From contig JAKFWB010000427.1 of assembly GCA_021732945.1 (NCBI GenBank), forward strand, positions 1 to 5,864: a DNA stretch of 5,864 nt. Reading direction: 5' to 3'. The notes under the pieces are model-generated. The model ran no database searches. It was not told the DNA's origin and was given only the letters and a program-made list of their open reading frames with translations. Below, piece by piece: positions 1 through 5,600 of this stretch (the first letter of the stretch is position 1; the number at the start of each line of letters is the position of its first letter). A program made the translations under genes and the position numbers. The stretch is from Porphyrobacter sp. (GTDB taxonomy: Bacteria; Pseudomonadota; Alphaproteobacteria; Sphingomonadales; Sphingomonadaceae).

Positions 1-438
1 CGTCTCGGAACTTGAGGGGATAAAAGCGCGGGCGTCATCGGGCGGCAGCTTGTGGCAGGCGCGCAGCAGGGCGGGGTTGATCTCGGCGCCGATCAGCGTC
101 GCGTCGGGAAAGTAGGATCGCAGCGTCACGACCTCCTCACCGGCAGCGCAGCCAAACGAAAGGATCCGCGGTGCGGGCCGATCAGCGAGCAAATCGCGCG
201 CGGCGGCGAACAGGCGGGGGTAGCGATCGGGGTAGCTGGTGCTGATATCCTGATGCACCCTTGCGCCGTATCGCAGCCGGGTCAGCCATTCGGACCGCGC
301 TCGAGGATGGCTGGCCAGCGCCCGCCAGCGCGCGGCATGGGGGCGGAGCCGTGCAAGGGCTGTCCGGACAAAGCTCATGCGCGCTGCTTGGCCGAGCTTG
401 TCGCCAGGGTCAAACGCGCCGGGCGCAGCCACCGCCAT
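1..438 (-). CDS. Class I SAM-dependent methyltransferase, C-terminal part cut by window edge
   Basis: This gene reads leftward and leaves the window after 146 codons, so only the N-terminal part is seen. Motif I of the Rossmann-fold methyltransferases is clear at residues 92-102 (ILSFGCAAGEE). The acidic residue that normally holds the SAM ribose follows at E119 in LIGAEINP, after a predicted beta strand. The preceding DRYPRLFAAARDLL segment is typical of proteins often labelled CheR-like or 'methyltransferase domain-containing'. The ATG at 438 is the first start after an in-frame TGA, with a weak GGGAA about 6 bases upstream. The ATG at 378 is an alternative that would remove 20 poorly conserved residues. 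The gene follows the HTTM gene by 52 bases in the same direction and is probably the operon's distal gene. The substrate is unknown; methylating the peptide product is possible but unproven. Catalytic motifs beyond motif I are not visible. Confidence 0.85.
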   Translation of the reverse strand, partial: MAVAAPGAFDPGDKLGQAARMSFVRTALARLRPHAARWRALASHPRARSEWLTRLRYGARVHQDISTSYPDRYPRLFAAARDLLADRPAPRILSFGCAAGEEVVTLRSYFPDATLIGAEINPALLRACHKLPPDDARAFIPSSSET

Positions 439-490
439 GCAAGTTCCCGAATTGTCATCACGATGTGCTTTGCCCTTGGAGGACCTCAAT

Positions 491-1327
491 TCAAACCCAA
501 CCCAGCAATTGGCGCAGCTCGATGCTCAGCAACGCCACGAAAGGATAGGCTGCGGCGAAGGCAAGGGGGTAGCTGACCAGATCCATCACCCAGACAATCG
601 CGAGATGGAAGCACAAAAACCCAAGCAGCACCGCCACCAGCCATGGGATGGGCAGCAGCAGTGCGAGCGGGAACAACAGCTCTGGCAGCATCACCGCCCA
701 GCCGAACAGCCGCGCCCGCCAAGGATCTGCCACGAAACGCGCCGTCAGCGCGCGGCCATGGGTGAAGGAGGATAGCGCGCCATAGGGTGCCTCGCCATTG
801 CGCCAGCGCCGCAGCAGCAACTTGCTGAGCCCGGCACCGAAATAGGCGATGACCAATTGGCCGCCGGTCCACACGGTCCCTGCCAGCAGCCATGGGCGGC
901 TATCGGCGTCGATCCCGATCCACAGCATCACCCCGCCCGCCGCCACCGCTTGAGCCAATTTCTCACCCCCATCCGCAGGGAGCCGCGGCGATCGCAGCAA
1001 TTGCACGGTGATCAATAGCAGGAGGGCCACCGGCAGTGCCCAGGCCTGCGGCTGCACGATCAGCGCCGTGCCTGCCGCCACACGCACCAGCCCCAGCGCT
1101 CCGACCCCCTGAGGTGCGAAAAGCGACGCGGCAAGGCTACTCTGCCGCAACCGCCCCCCCGATAGCCGGTGGAGCGGCCAGCCCAGTGGGCCATCGCCGC
1201 GCCATTGCCATCGCCCTGTCCAGTCACGTGCGCCCACCGCGACCGCCCAAATGCCCAGCATGACGCAGGACAATGACAGCATCGTCGCAGGAGTAATGAC
1301 CAGCGCGTCGATCAAGGCTGATGCCAC
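491..1327 (-). CDS. HTTM-like (SdpB/vitamin K carboxylase-like) multi-pass inner membrane protein
   Basis: A 278-residue, very hydrophobic protein with about six or seven likely membrane segments (roughly residues 9-32, 78-110, 127-140, 146-172, 206-226, 228-250 and 254-268). The segment YFGAGLSKLL (162-171), followed by RRWRNGEAPY, and the late HLAIVWVMDLVSYPLAF (241-257) match the general pattern of the HTTM superfamily, which contains vitamin K-dependent carboxylase membrane domains and SdpB of the Bacillus Sdp toxin system. I see no soluble catalytic domain, so it is probably not a full gamma-carboxylase. The start is a GTG at 1327 that overlaps the end of the upstream gene by 16 bases, suggesting translational coupling; no strong ribosome site is seen. 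It ends with TGA. The family call rests on pattern recognition only. Its role is inferred to be processing, export or immunity for a peptide made by this locus. Confidence 0.7.
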   Translation of the reverse strand: MASALIDALVITPATMLSLSCVMLGIWAVAVGARDWTGRWQWRGDGPLGWPLHRLSGGRLRQSSLAASLFAPQGVGALGLVRVAAGTALIVQPQAWALPVALLLLITVQLLRSPRLPADGGEKLAQAVAAGGVMLWIGIDADSRPWLLAGTVWTGGQLVIAYFGAGLSKLLLRRWRNGEAPYGALSSFTHGRALTARFVADPWRARLFGWAVMLPELLFPLALLLPIPWLVAVLLGFLCFHLAIVWVMDLVSYPLAFAAAYPFVALLSIELRQLLGWV

Positions 1328-1836
1328 GCCGACAGGAATCGCAAGGTCATGGTGCGCGGGCGGCGGTGGCCCGTGCAGCTGGCCACGGCAAACTGGATCG
1401 CCTGACCTTCCTGCGGGGCAACCGCATCAAGCGCGGCGCGCAGCACCATCAGGTAGGGGACGCAATCGGGGATCAGATGCAGCGGCCGCCGTTCTTCGGC
1501 CACCGCCAGCTTCTCCATAGCCTCGCCCACCATGCCGCCAAGCTGCGACTGGGGCCACCATAGCATGGCGCGCCAGCCGCGCGGTGACCTGAGGGGCACC
1601 TGCTGCCACGGCCCCACGGTCGCGCCACCATGGCGCACCAGCAAGTGCAAATCCTCAAATGCCCAATCGCGGCGATCGATAGCTTGCTGGCCGAAGAATT
1701 TCCACTGCGGGGTCAGGCCAAGTCGTTCCAACACCCGTTCGCGCGGCGACAGGCTGGTGAACTGCTGGCGAAATCCCAGCGCCAGCGCGCCACCAACCAG
1801 CAGCAGCACGATCCATCCAAGTCCATCCACCAGCAT
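1312..1836 (-). CDS. Membrane-anchored HTTM partner protein with W-x-F-F motif (SdpA-like)
   Basis: A 174-residue protein with one N-terminal membrane segment (about residues 5-22) followed by a soluble domain. The key signature is LGLTPQWKFFGQQ (39-51), then DLHLLVRHG (62-70), GPW (75-77) and a Trp-rich stretch around 88-95. Small proteins coded next to HTTM or SdpB genes often share a 'P-x-W-x-F-F ... D-x-x-L-x-x-R ... W' layout, and SdpA has the same arrangement of one membrane segment plus an extracytoplasmic domain. I therefore call it the partner of the downstream HTTM protein; homology to SdpA itself is an inference. The ATG at 1836 shares its A with the TGA of the preceding small ORF (TGATG), which marks it as the coupled start. 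A GTG one codon earlier (1839) is possible. It overlaps the HTTM start by 16 bases. Its biochemical activity is unknown. Confidence 0.7.
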   Translation of the reverse strand: MLVDGLGWIVLLLVGGALALGFRQQFTSLSPRERVLERLGLTPQWKFFGQQAIDRRDWAFEDLHLLVRHGGATVGPWQQVPLRSPRGWRAMLWWPQSQLGGMVGEAMEKLAVAEERRPLHLIPDCVPYLMVLRAALDAVAPQEGQAIQFAVASCTGHRRPRTMTLRFLSAWHQP

Positions 1837-1997
1837 CACCGACCCACAGCCCGCTGGCGCAGCTGCGCGAACAAGGCGGCGTAGGACAGGGGCCGATCAC
1901 GCGCGCCATCCACTCCTTCGCGGTCACGGCGCCGCTCGGTAGGAAGTGCCTCCACCTGCCGGGCAATCGCGGCGATGTCGGCCTCACTCAGCTTCAT
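1836..1997 (-). CDS. Small hypothetical protein, unrecognised, translationally coupled
   Basis: A 53-codon reading frame lying between the sulfotransferase and the W-x-F-F protein. It begins MKLSEADIAAIARQVEALP, suggesting a short amphipathic helix, followed by a very charged Arg/Asp-rich middle and a helical end (YAALFAQLRQRAV). I do not recognise the family. Its TGA stop overlaps the next gene's ATG in a TGATG junction, which supports real translation, and GC at third codon positions is higher here than just upstream. The frame stays open further upstream: an ATG at 2096 would give 86 residues and leave only 28 bases after the sulfotransferase stop. The added part is Pro/Arg-rich, less codon-biased and has no good ribosome site, so I prefer 1997. 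It does not look like a lasso precursor: it has no Gly/Ala-initiated core with an acidic residue at position 7-9 after a Thr-containing leader. Confidence 0.5.
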   Translation of the reverse strand: MKLSEADIAAIARQVEALPTERRRDREGVDGARDRPLSYAALFAQLRQRAVGR

Positions 1998-2124
1998 GGG
2001 AGGCACTGCCCCGGCGCGTTGCGGTTCGGGCAGTGGTCGTCGCAAGCGTTGATCATGGCACGGCGCTATCATCGGCGGGCCGCCAATCCAAGCCATTGCC
2101 GCTTCGTCGTCCTCGGCGCTCAGG

Positions 2125-3015
2125 CTATAGCGGATTGCCTGCCATATCGAGATAGCCGAAGCGCAGCATCACTGCGCCATGATCCGCGATGATCTGAGCG
2201 ATCTGAGCATCGGAGAGCTGGCTGCGCCAATCGCCGGCTTTCCCATTGCGGAAAAAGCCTTTCATGCCGCCCGGGCGCTCAATAAAGCCGGCCTCGGCTT
2301 CCTGATGCTTGAGCACGTCGAACGCGCTGAAGCGCAGGGCGCGGTCCAATCGCTCGTCGTCCAGCGACAGGCCGAGATGGGTGATCGCCTGCCCGAACTG
2401 ATGCCATCCATCGGCATGCATATCCTCATACCGCAATACCAGCAGGTTGAGCGTCGGGGCATCGACCCAGCTCAACACATGCTGCGACCAGGTGCCCATA
2501 TGCTGGCGAACCTGCCGGTAGATGGATTTTTTCGAGCGGTTGAGGCCGTGATTTTCGCGCCCCATCGACTCAATCGCCTTGTCGATGCCGGTGCCATTGT
2601 GGTGGGCATAGCTGATCGCAACATCGAGCGGGTTGCGGATAAAGTAGAGCGCCCCGCGCGTTTGCCGCGATCCCAGCAGCGGCGTGCCATCGCTGTTGAT
2701 GCGGTAGGTGTCATGGGTTTTCTGGTAGATAGCCTCCCCCGGCTTGTCTCGCCAGTCATGCGCCAAGGGGCGCAGCTGGTCGATCTCGTCAGGGTCCAGA
2801 TCGCCGGTTTCAAGGCCGAGCAGATCGTCAATCATCGCGCGCGCACTGGCGATGCCGCCGGTATGGAGCGCATTGATGTTGACCGGCTCATCCTCGACCC
2901 GCTGGTAATTGGCAAGGACGGTGCGGAACCAGGTGTTGCCCGATTTCGGGTAAGAGGCGAGCCAGTAGGTGCCGCCGGTCGCCGCCTCAGGCACGAGCAT
3001 CGGCCAGCAGTGCAT
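2125..3015 (-). CDS. PAPS-dependent sulfotransferase
   Basis: A 296-residue protein of the cytosolic sulfotransferase fold, which moves a sulfuryl group from PAPS to a hydroxyl or amine. All main motifs are present. The 5'-phosphosulfate loop is YPKSGNTW (22-29) with K24. The likely catalytic His is H101 in YQKTHD. The 3'-phosphate site is FIRNPLDVAISY (125-136) with R127 and S135. The C-terminal R-x-G-x-x-G-D-W signature is RNGKAGDW (256-263). The length is normal and no motif is damaged, so an active enzyme is expected. The ATG at 3015 overlaps the end of kinase K1 by 29 bases; ATG 3000 is a possible shorter start that removes five residues and still overlaps. The overlap ties the two genes into one transcript. 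Lying between peptide-modifying genes, it probably sulfates the peptide product of the locus; this substrate is inferred. Confidence 0.93.
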   Translation of the reverse strand: MHCWPMLVPEAATGGTYWLASYPKSGNTWFRTVLANYQRVEDEPVNINALHTGGIASARAMIDDLLGLETGDLDPDEIDQLRPLAHDWRDKPGEAIYQKTHDTYRINSDGTPLLGSRQTRGALYFIRNPLDVAISYAHHNGTGIDKAIESMGRENHGLNRSKKSIYRQVRQHMGTWSQHVLSWVDAPTLNLLVLRYEDMHADGWHQFGQAITHLGLSLDDERLDRALRFSAFDVLKHQEAEAGFIERPGGMKGFFRNGKAGDWRSQLSDAQIAQIIADHGAVMLRFGYLDMAGNPL

Positions 3016-3877
3016 CGATTAGCGGTTCGAGCGTAAAGCCAAGGTTGGGCCGTTCTGCGACCCGTGCCCGAATTTGGCCAGCAAGCTTGGTCGCCTGCGC
3101 CAGATGTTGCGGACGCCGACCCAGACCTTTGACAAAGCGCAGCCGATAGCTGTTTTCCAGCAGGAGATTGAAACGGGCGAACCCATCCAGCGGCCTGATA
3201 ACGACATCATCACCATGATGGCTGCCAAGCGCATAGACATATGCAACCGGAACCGGACCTTTCGCCATGGCCTCTGCCACCGGCAAACCGAACTTTTCAA
3301 GATTGGGGCGGATGCGCGGCAACGCGGTACGATCAATCGCGAGATGTTCGGTCACATCATGCCACAGCTTGATGCGGGGAATGCCGGGCAGGGCAGCCCC
3401 GTCAGTGTTGATTGCCACCAGATCATCGGCAAGGATGGCATGGCCACGGCGACGAAACCCTTCCGTGAGGGTCGATTTGCCGCTGCCCGACGGGCCGACC
3501 GCCACCAGCGCCTTGCCATCGACCTCGACGGCGCAACCATGCAGCAGCATGAAACCACGCTGCAAAAGCAATGCCCCCATCATCGAACCGAGCAGAAACA
3601 CTCTGACGCTGTCATCATCGATACCGTCGACGGGATCGATGATGATCGTCGACCCGCCAATGGCACAATAGCGCGCAATATGCGGCACGTTCAGGGTCAG
3701 GCTGTCGCCTGATACCCAGGAGATTGGCCCGATGCGTTGACCATCGGTGCTATCGCTATCCGGCAAGCTGCCAAAGCGGATTGAGACATCGGCCGGGCCA
3801 TTGCTGTTGGTGGCAAGCGGCAGTTCGGGCAGGGGAAGCTCGGACGCGATGGTCAGTCCATAGGCGGTCTGGAGCAC
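2987..3877 (-). CDS. HPr kinase/phosphorylase-like peptide kinase (K1)
   Basis: A 296-residue HPr-kinase-fold protein. It has an N-terminal domain opening with AYGLTIASELPLPEL, then LLHGCAVEVDG, a perfect Walker A loop GPSGSGKST (128-136, K134) and the Walker B-like ILADD (148-152). Later it has the family's KLW segment (PRIKLWHDVTEHL). Lasso-associated members such as ThcoK phosphorylate the precursor peptide rather than HPr; short members of this type are usual in lasso clusters. I place the start at GTG 3877 because AGGAA lies 8 bases upstream and because it puts the conserved Tyr at residue 6, as in the second kinase K2. The frame has no ATG upstream; TTG starts at 3883 or 3943 would be needed to extend it. 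It follows B2 by 86 bases and overlaps the sulfotransferase. An unusual 34-base near-palindrome lies inside the coding sequence at 3612-3645. Confidence 0.87.
   Translation of the reverse strand: MLQTAYGLTIASELPLPELPLATNSNGPADVSIRFGSLPDSDSTDGQRIGPISWVSGDSLTLNVPHIARYCAIGGSTIIIDPVDGIDDDSVRVFLLGSMMGALLLQRGFMLLHGCAVEVDGKALVAVGPSGSGKSTLTEGFRRRGHAILADDLVAINTDGAALPGIPRIKLWHDVTEHLAIDRTALPRIRPNLEKFGLPVAEAMAKGPVPVAYVYALGSHHGDDVVIRPLDGFARFNLLLENSYRLRFVKGLGRRPQHLAQATKLAGQIRARVAERPNLGFTLEPLIDALLADARA
3612..3645. repeat. 34-bp near-perfect palindrome inside the K1 coding sequence
   Basis: Two perfect 11-base arms, TCATCATCGAT and ATCGATGATGA, flank a centre that holds the perfect 10-base palindrome CCGTCGACGG; only one pair (A3623 against G3634) does not match. 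In K1 it codes for the stretch IIIDPVDGIDDD, where Ile (ATC) and Asp (GAT) codons are each other's reverse complements, so protein sequence explains part of the symmetry. The mRNA could still fold into a long hairpin here, about 230 bases after the start. Confidence 0.85.
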
Positions 3878-3885
3878 TCGCAAAT

Positions 3886-3890
3886 TTCCT
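3886..3890 (-). promoter_or_regulatory. Ribosome binding site deciding the K1 start
   Basis: On the minus strand the sequence reads AGGAA, eight bases before the GTG at 3877. No comparable site precedes the TTG at 3943, and the TTG at 3883 is too close to it. This favours the GTG start, which also fits the family's N-terminus. Confidence 0.6.
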
Positions 3891-3963
3891 ATGTTCGACC
3901 GAAAAGTGTGTCGGCAGCTAGCGGCGGATTGATCACGCCGCAATCATGGCTAAGGCCGCCGCG

Positions 3964-4515
3964 TTAGCCGACCCGGAGAAAGCAGGCCAATGCCGGAAAT
4001 CGCCCGAAACTGCCCCTGCCGCCCGTGATCGTCACCGGGCCGCTGACCACCCAGGCGTGCGCCTCCAGCTCGGCGTCGCTATCATCGGTGCTGAAGGTCG
4101 CGCCGAAAAACAAGGCGGTGGGCACGCGGACGCAGCGGCACAGGGCAACCGCAGTCAGGGCCTGCGGATAGCAATCGGCCCGAAACGGCGCAGCGCGCGC
4201 GGCGATTCCGATGGCTTGACCGATGGTTTGCGCAAGATGCTGCTGGTGCGGGGTCGCCACCGGAACAGTCGCCGCTGTGCCCATCGCCTGCCCCGTCCAC
4301 GGCGCCACCCGGCGAAACGGAACGGCGAGGATGACGATATCGCTGACGGCAATCAGCACCCAGCACAAGGGGACCAACGCCAGAACGGCAGGCGGCTGCG
4401 CTGCCATAGTCGTCAGCTTGCGCCGCACGATGGCGATCCATCCTTGTTGCTTGGTTTCCTGCGCGGTCATGCTTTGGGGTTGTGCATGCGGCGTGCAAAG
4501 GTCAAGCCCATTCAT
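3964..4515 (-). CDS. Lasso peptide biosynthesis B2-type protein (transglutaminase-like leader peptidase)
   Basis: A 183-residue protein with the layout of lasso B2 proteins (bacterial transglutaminase-like cysteine protease fold), which remove the leader peptide before ring closure. After a hydrophobic helical part (about 42-66, ending AVPFRRV) come the nucleophile C115 in RADCYPQALTAV, the segment VPTALFFGATF (131-141), and H153 in EAHAWVV. These match the family's C...Q-S/A-L and H-A-W signatures. The third triad residue, Asp, is not evident: there is no Asp or Glu from residue 154 to the C-terminus. I chose ATG 4515 because AGAGG stands 10 bases upstream; ATG 4470 (168 residues) fits the usual family N-terminus better but has no ribosome site. 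It appears to be the first gene of the leftward operon. The family call is by motif only, without a profile search. Confidence 0.82.
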   Translation of the reverse strand: MNGLDLCTPHAQPQSMTAQETKQQGWIAIVRRKLTTMAAQPPAVLALVPLCWVLIAVSDIVILAVPFRRVAPWTGQAMGTAATVPVATPHQQHLAQTIGQAIGIAARAAPFRADCYPQALTAVALCRCVRVPTALFFGATFSTDDSDAELEAHAWVVSGPVTITGGRGSFGRFPALACFLRVG

Positions 4516-4743
4516 CGGGCGGCCGCCTCTGGCCCGGCGGGCGTTCTTGTCGCATAGGCGGGATTCAAGGCACGGGCTGATTGGCCCGCTGGCGCAGTGC
4601 GGAGCCTATAGGATGTTGTTCGTCAGCCACCACGAAACGATGCGGCACCATAACGAGATCGCATGGCGCGATCATCAGGCGTCGGTCCGCCCGCCCTGCG
4701 CGACATCATTTATCGTCGTCCACAGCGCACAATAGCAGCGGCA
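4516..4743. other. Divergent intergenic region between the two gene sets
   Basis: About 228 bases separate the B2 start (minus) from the K2 start (plus). Promoters for both directions are expected here, but I see no convincing pair of boxes. The best plus-strand candidate is TTGGCC (4581-4586) with CCTATA (4605-4610), an 18-base spacer. A small hairpin (CGGGC 4573-4577, GCCCG 4584-4588, 6-base loop) overlaps the -35 candidate. A 40-codon plus-strand frame at 4613-4735 has GGAG eight bases before its ATG; it ends ahead of K2. A 28-codon minus-strand frame at 4623-4709 has no ribosome site. Neither has lasso-precursor features. No terminator is seen. Confidence 0.5.
4526..4530 (-). promoter_or_regulatory. 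Putative ribosome binding site for the B2 gene
   Basis: AGAGG on the minus strand, ten bases before ATG 4515. It overlaps the edge of a perfect 10-base GC palindrome, GGCGGCCGCC (4518-4527), that lies between the site and the start codon and could fold in the mRNA, limiting translation. Confidence 0.4.
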
Positions 4744-5598
4744 ATGGCTCGACTGATCGCCTATGACAGTATCATCGAAAGCGCCGTCGCCTTGCCCGGA
4801 GCCTTGGATGCGCCCGGCGACGCTAAGCCTGACTGGCTGGTAACCGTCGATGATCTCGGGCACGCACCACCATTCGCGCCTGGATGTGTGTGGCGGGATG
4901 CGCAATTGGTGTGGTCGATCAACCCGGCGGAGCAGCATGTGGTGAGGGGCAAGCATCTGATGCTACGGCACAGTGCCGCAGCCGATGCGCCGTCGGTGAG
5001 CGAAAACGCTATCGCCAATGGTCTGCCCGCGCTTGCCTGGATTGCGGGCCATGTCGTGATGCACGCTGCGGCGGCGGTGATGCCTGGGGCGGACAGCGCC
5101 ATCGCCATCATAGCACCGTCAGGTGGCGGCAAATCGACTGTGCTCAACGAGTTGATGCAGGCAGGAGCAAGTCTGCTGGCCGATGACACGCTGGTGCTGC
5201 GGCGCGAAGGCAACCGGTGGATCGGCAGCGGTCTGGCGGGTGGTTGGTTCATGCGCACAAACAACGGCTCTGACCGCGCATTCAGCGTTGCGCCGGTCGA
5301 ACGGCGTTTGCGCAGCGCCGCGATCGGTGCCTTCATTTGCCTGTCTCTGGAAAAGGCTGAGGTGGCGGTGAACGCGGTGCAGCGGATCAATGGGATTGCT
5401 GCGATCTCGGCGCTGCTCAATCACCGCCACCGGGCCTTGGTGGCGCGGGCGATTGGCAGCGAAGCCGCCAATCTGGCGACCTTCGCCGAGATCGCCGCAA
5501 TGGTGCCGATTGTGAACATTTCGCGCCAATGGGGCCACATTGCCTTGACCGATGAAGAGCATGCGGCAATGGCGGGCCTGCCCAATCACAGATGGTGA
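4744..5598 (+). CDS. Second HPr kinase-like protein (K2), divergent, altered Walker A
   Basis: A 284-residue protein with the same fold as K1 but very different sequence. The N-terminus has AYDSIIESAVALP, matching K1's AYGLTIASELPLP in spacing. Next come VVMHAAAAV, the P-loop APSGGGKST (124-132, K130) and SLLADD (143-148). The C-terminus, LATFAEIAAMVPIVNI, matches the usual end of short HPr-kinase-like proteins in RiPP loci. Two deviations stand out: the first Walker A glycine is A124, and the family's KLW segment is not seen. It may bind nucleotide without phosphorylating, or act on another substrate. ATG 4744 is chosen because it puts the conserved Tyr at residue 7, close to K1; an in-frame ATG at 4663 would add 27 Arg-rich residues without family resemblance. 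It ends with TGA two bases before the PqqD-like gene, so the two are surely co-transcribed. Confidence 0.8.
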   Translation: MARLIAYDSIIESAVALPGALDAPGDAKPDWLVTVDDLGHAPPFAPGCVWRDAQLVWSINPAEQHVVRGKHLMLRHSAAADAPSVSENAIANGLPALAWIAGHVVMHAAAAVMPGADSAIAIIAPSGGGKSTVLNELMQAGASLLADDTLVLRREGNRWIGSGLAGGWFMRTNNGSDRAFSVAPVERRLRSAAIGAFICLSLEKAEVAVNAVQRINGIAAISALLNHRHRALVARAIGSEAANLATFAEIAAMVPIVNISRQWGHIALTDEEHAAMAGLPNHRW

Positions 5599-5600
5599 GA

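Noticed and set aside
1994..2056. A 20-residue Cys-containing minus-strand peptide (three Cys) whose stop overlaps ATG 1997 as ATGA
   Set aside because: It has no ribosome site, is very short, and overlaps the open frame of the neighbouring small ORF; the overlap alone is weak evidence.
2191..2208. A 9-base tandem duplication (GATCTGAGC twice)
   Set aside because: It simply codes for the AQIAQI segment in the sulfotransferase C-terminal helix and has only two copies.
2179..3036. A 285-codon open frame on the plus strand opposite the sulfotransferase
   Set aside because: It is the antisense shadow of a gene with complete sulfotransferase motifs; its own translation shows no recognisable domain, and long antisense frames are common in GC-rich DNA.
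3074..3712. A 212-codon plus-strand frame opposite kinase K1
   Set aside because: Antisense shadow of a gene with a perfect P-loop; no domain is recognisable in the reverse reading.
3946..4557. A 203-codon plus-strand frame opposite the B2 gene
   Set aside because: The minus-strand reading has the B2 Cys and HAW motifs, while this reading is Arg/Gly/His-rich low-complexity sequence typical of a shadow frame.
4623..4709. A 28-codon minus-strand ORF containing AGGPTPDD, which resembles the ring of a lasso core (Ala at 1, Asp at 7 or 8)
   Set aside because: It has only about five residues before that segment, is directly preceded by an in-frame TAA, has no ribosome site and no penultimate Thr, so it cannot supply a leader.
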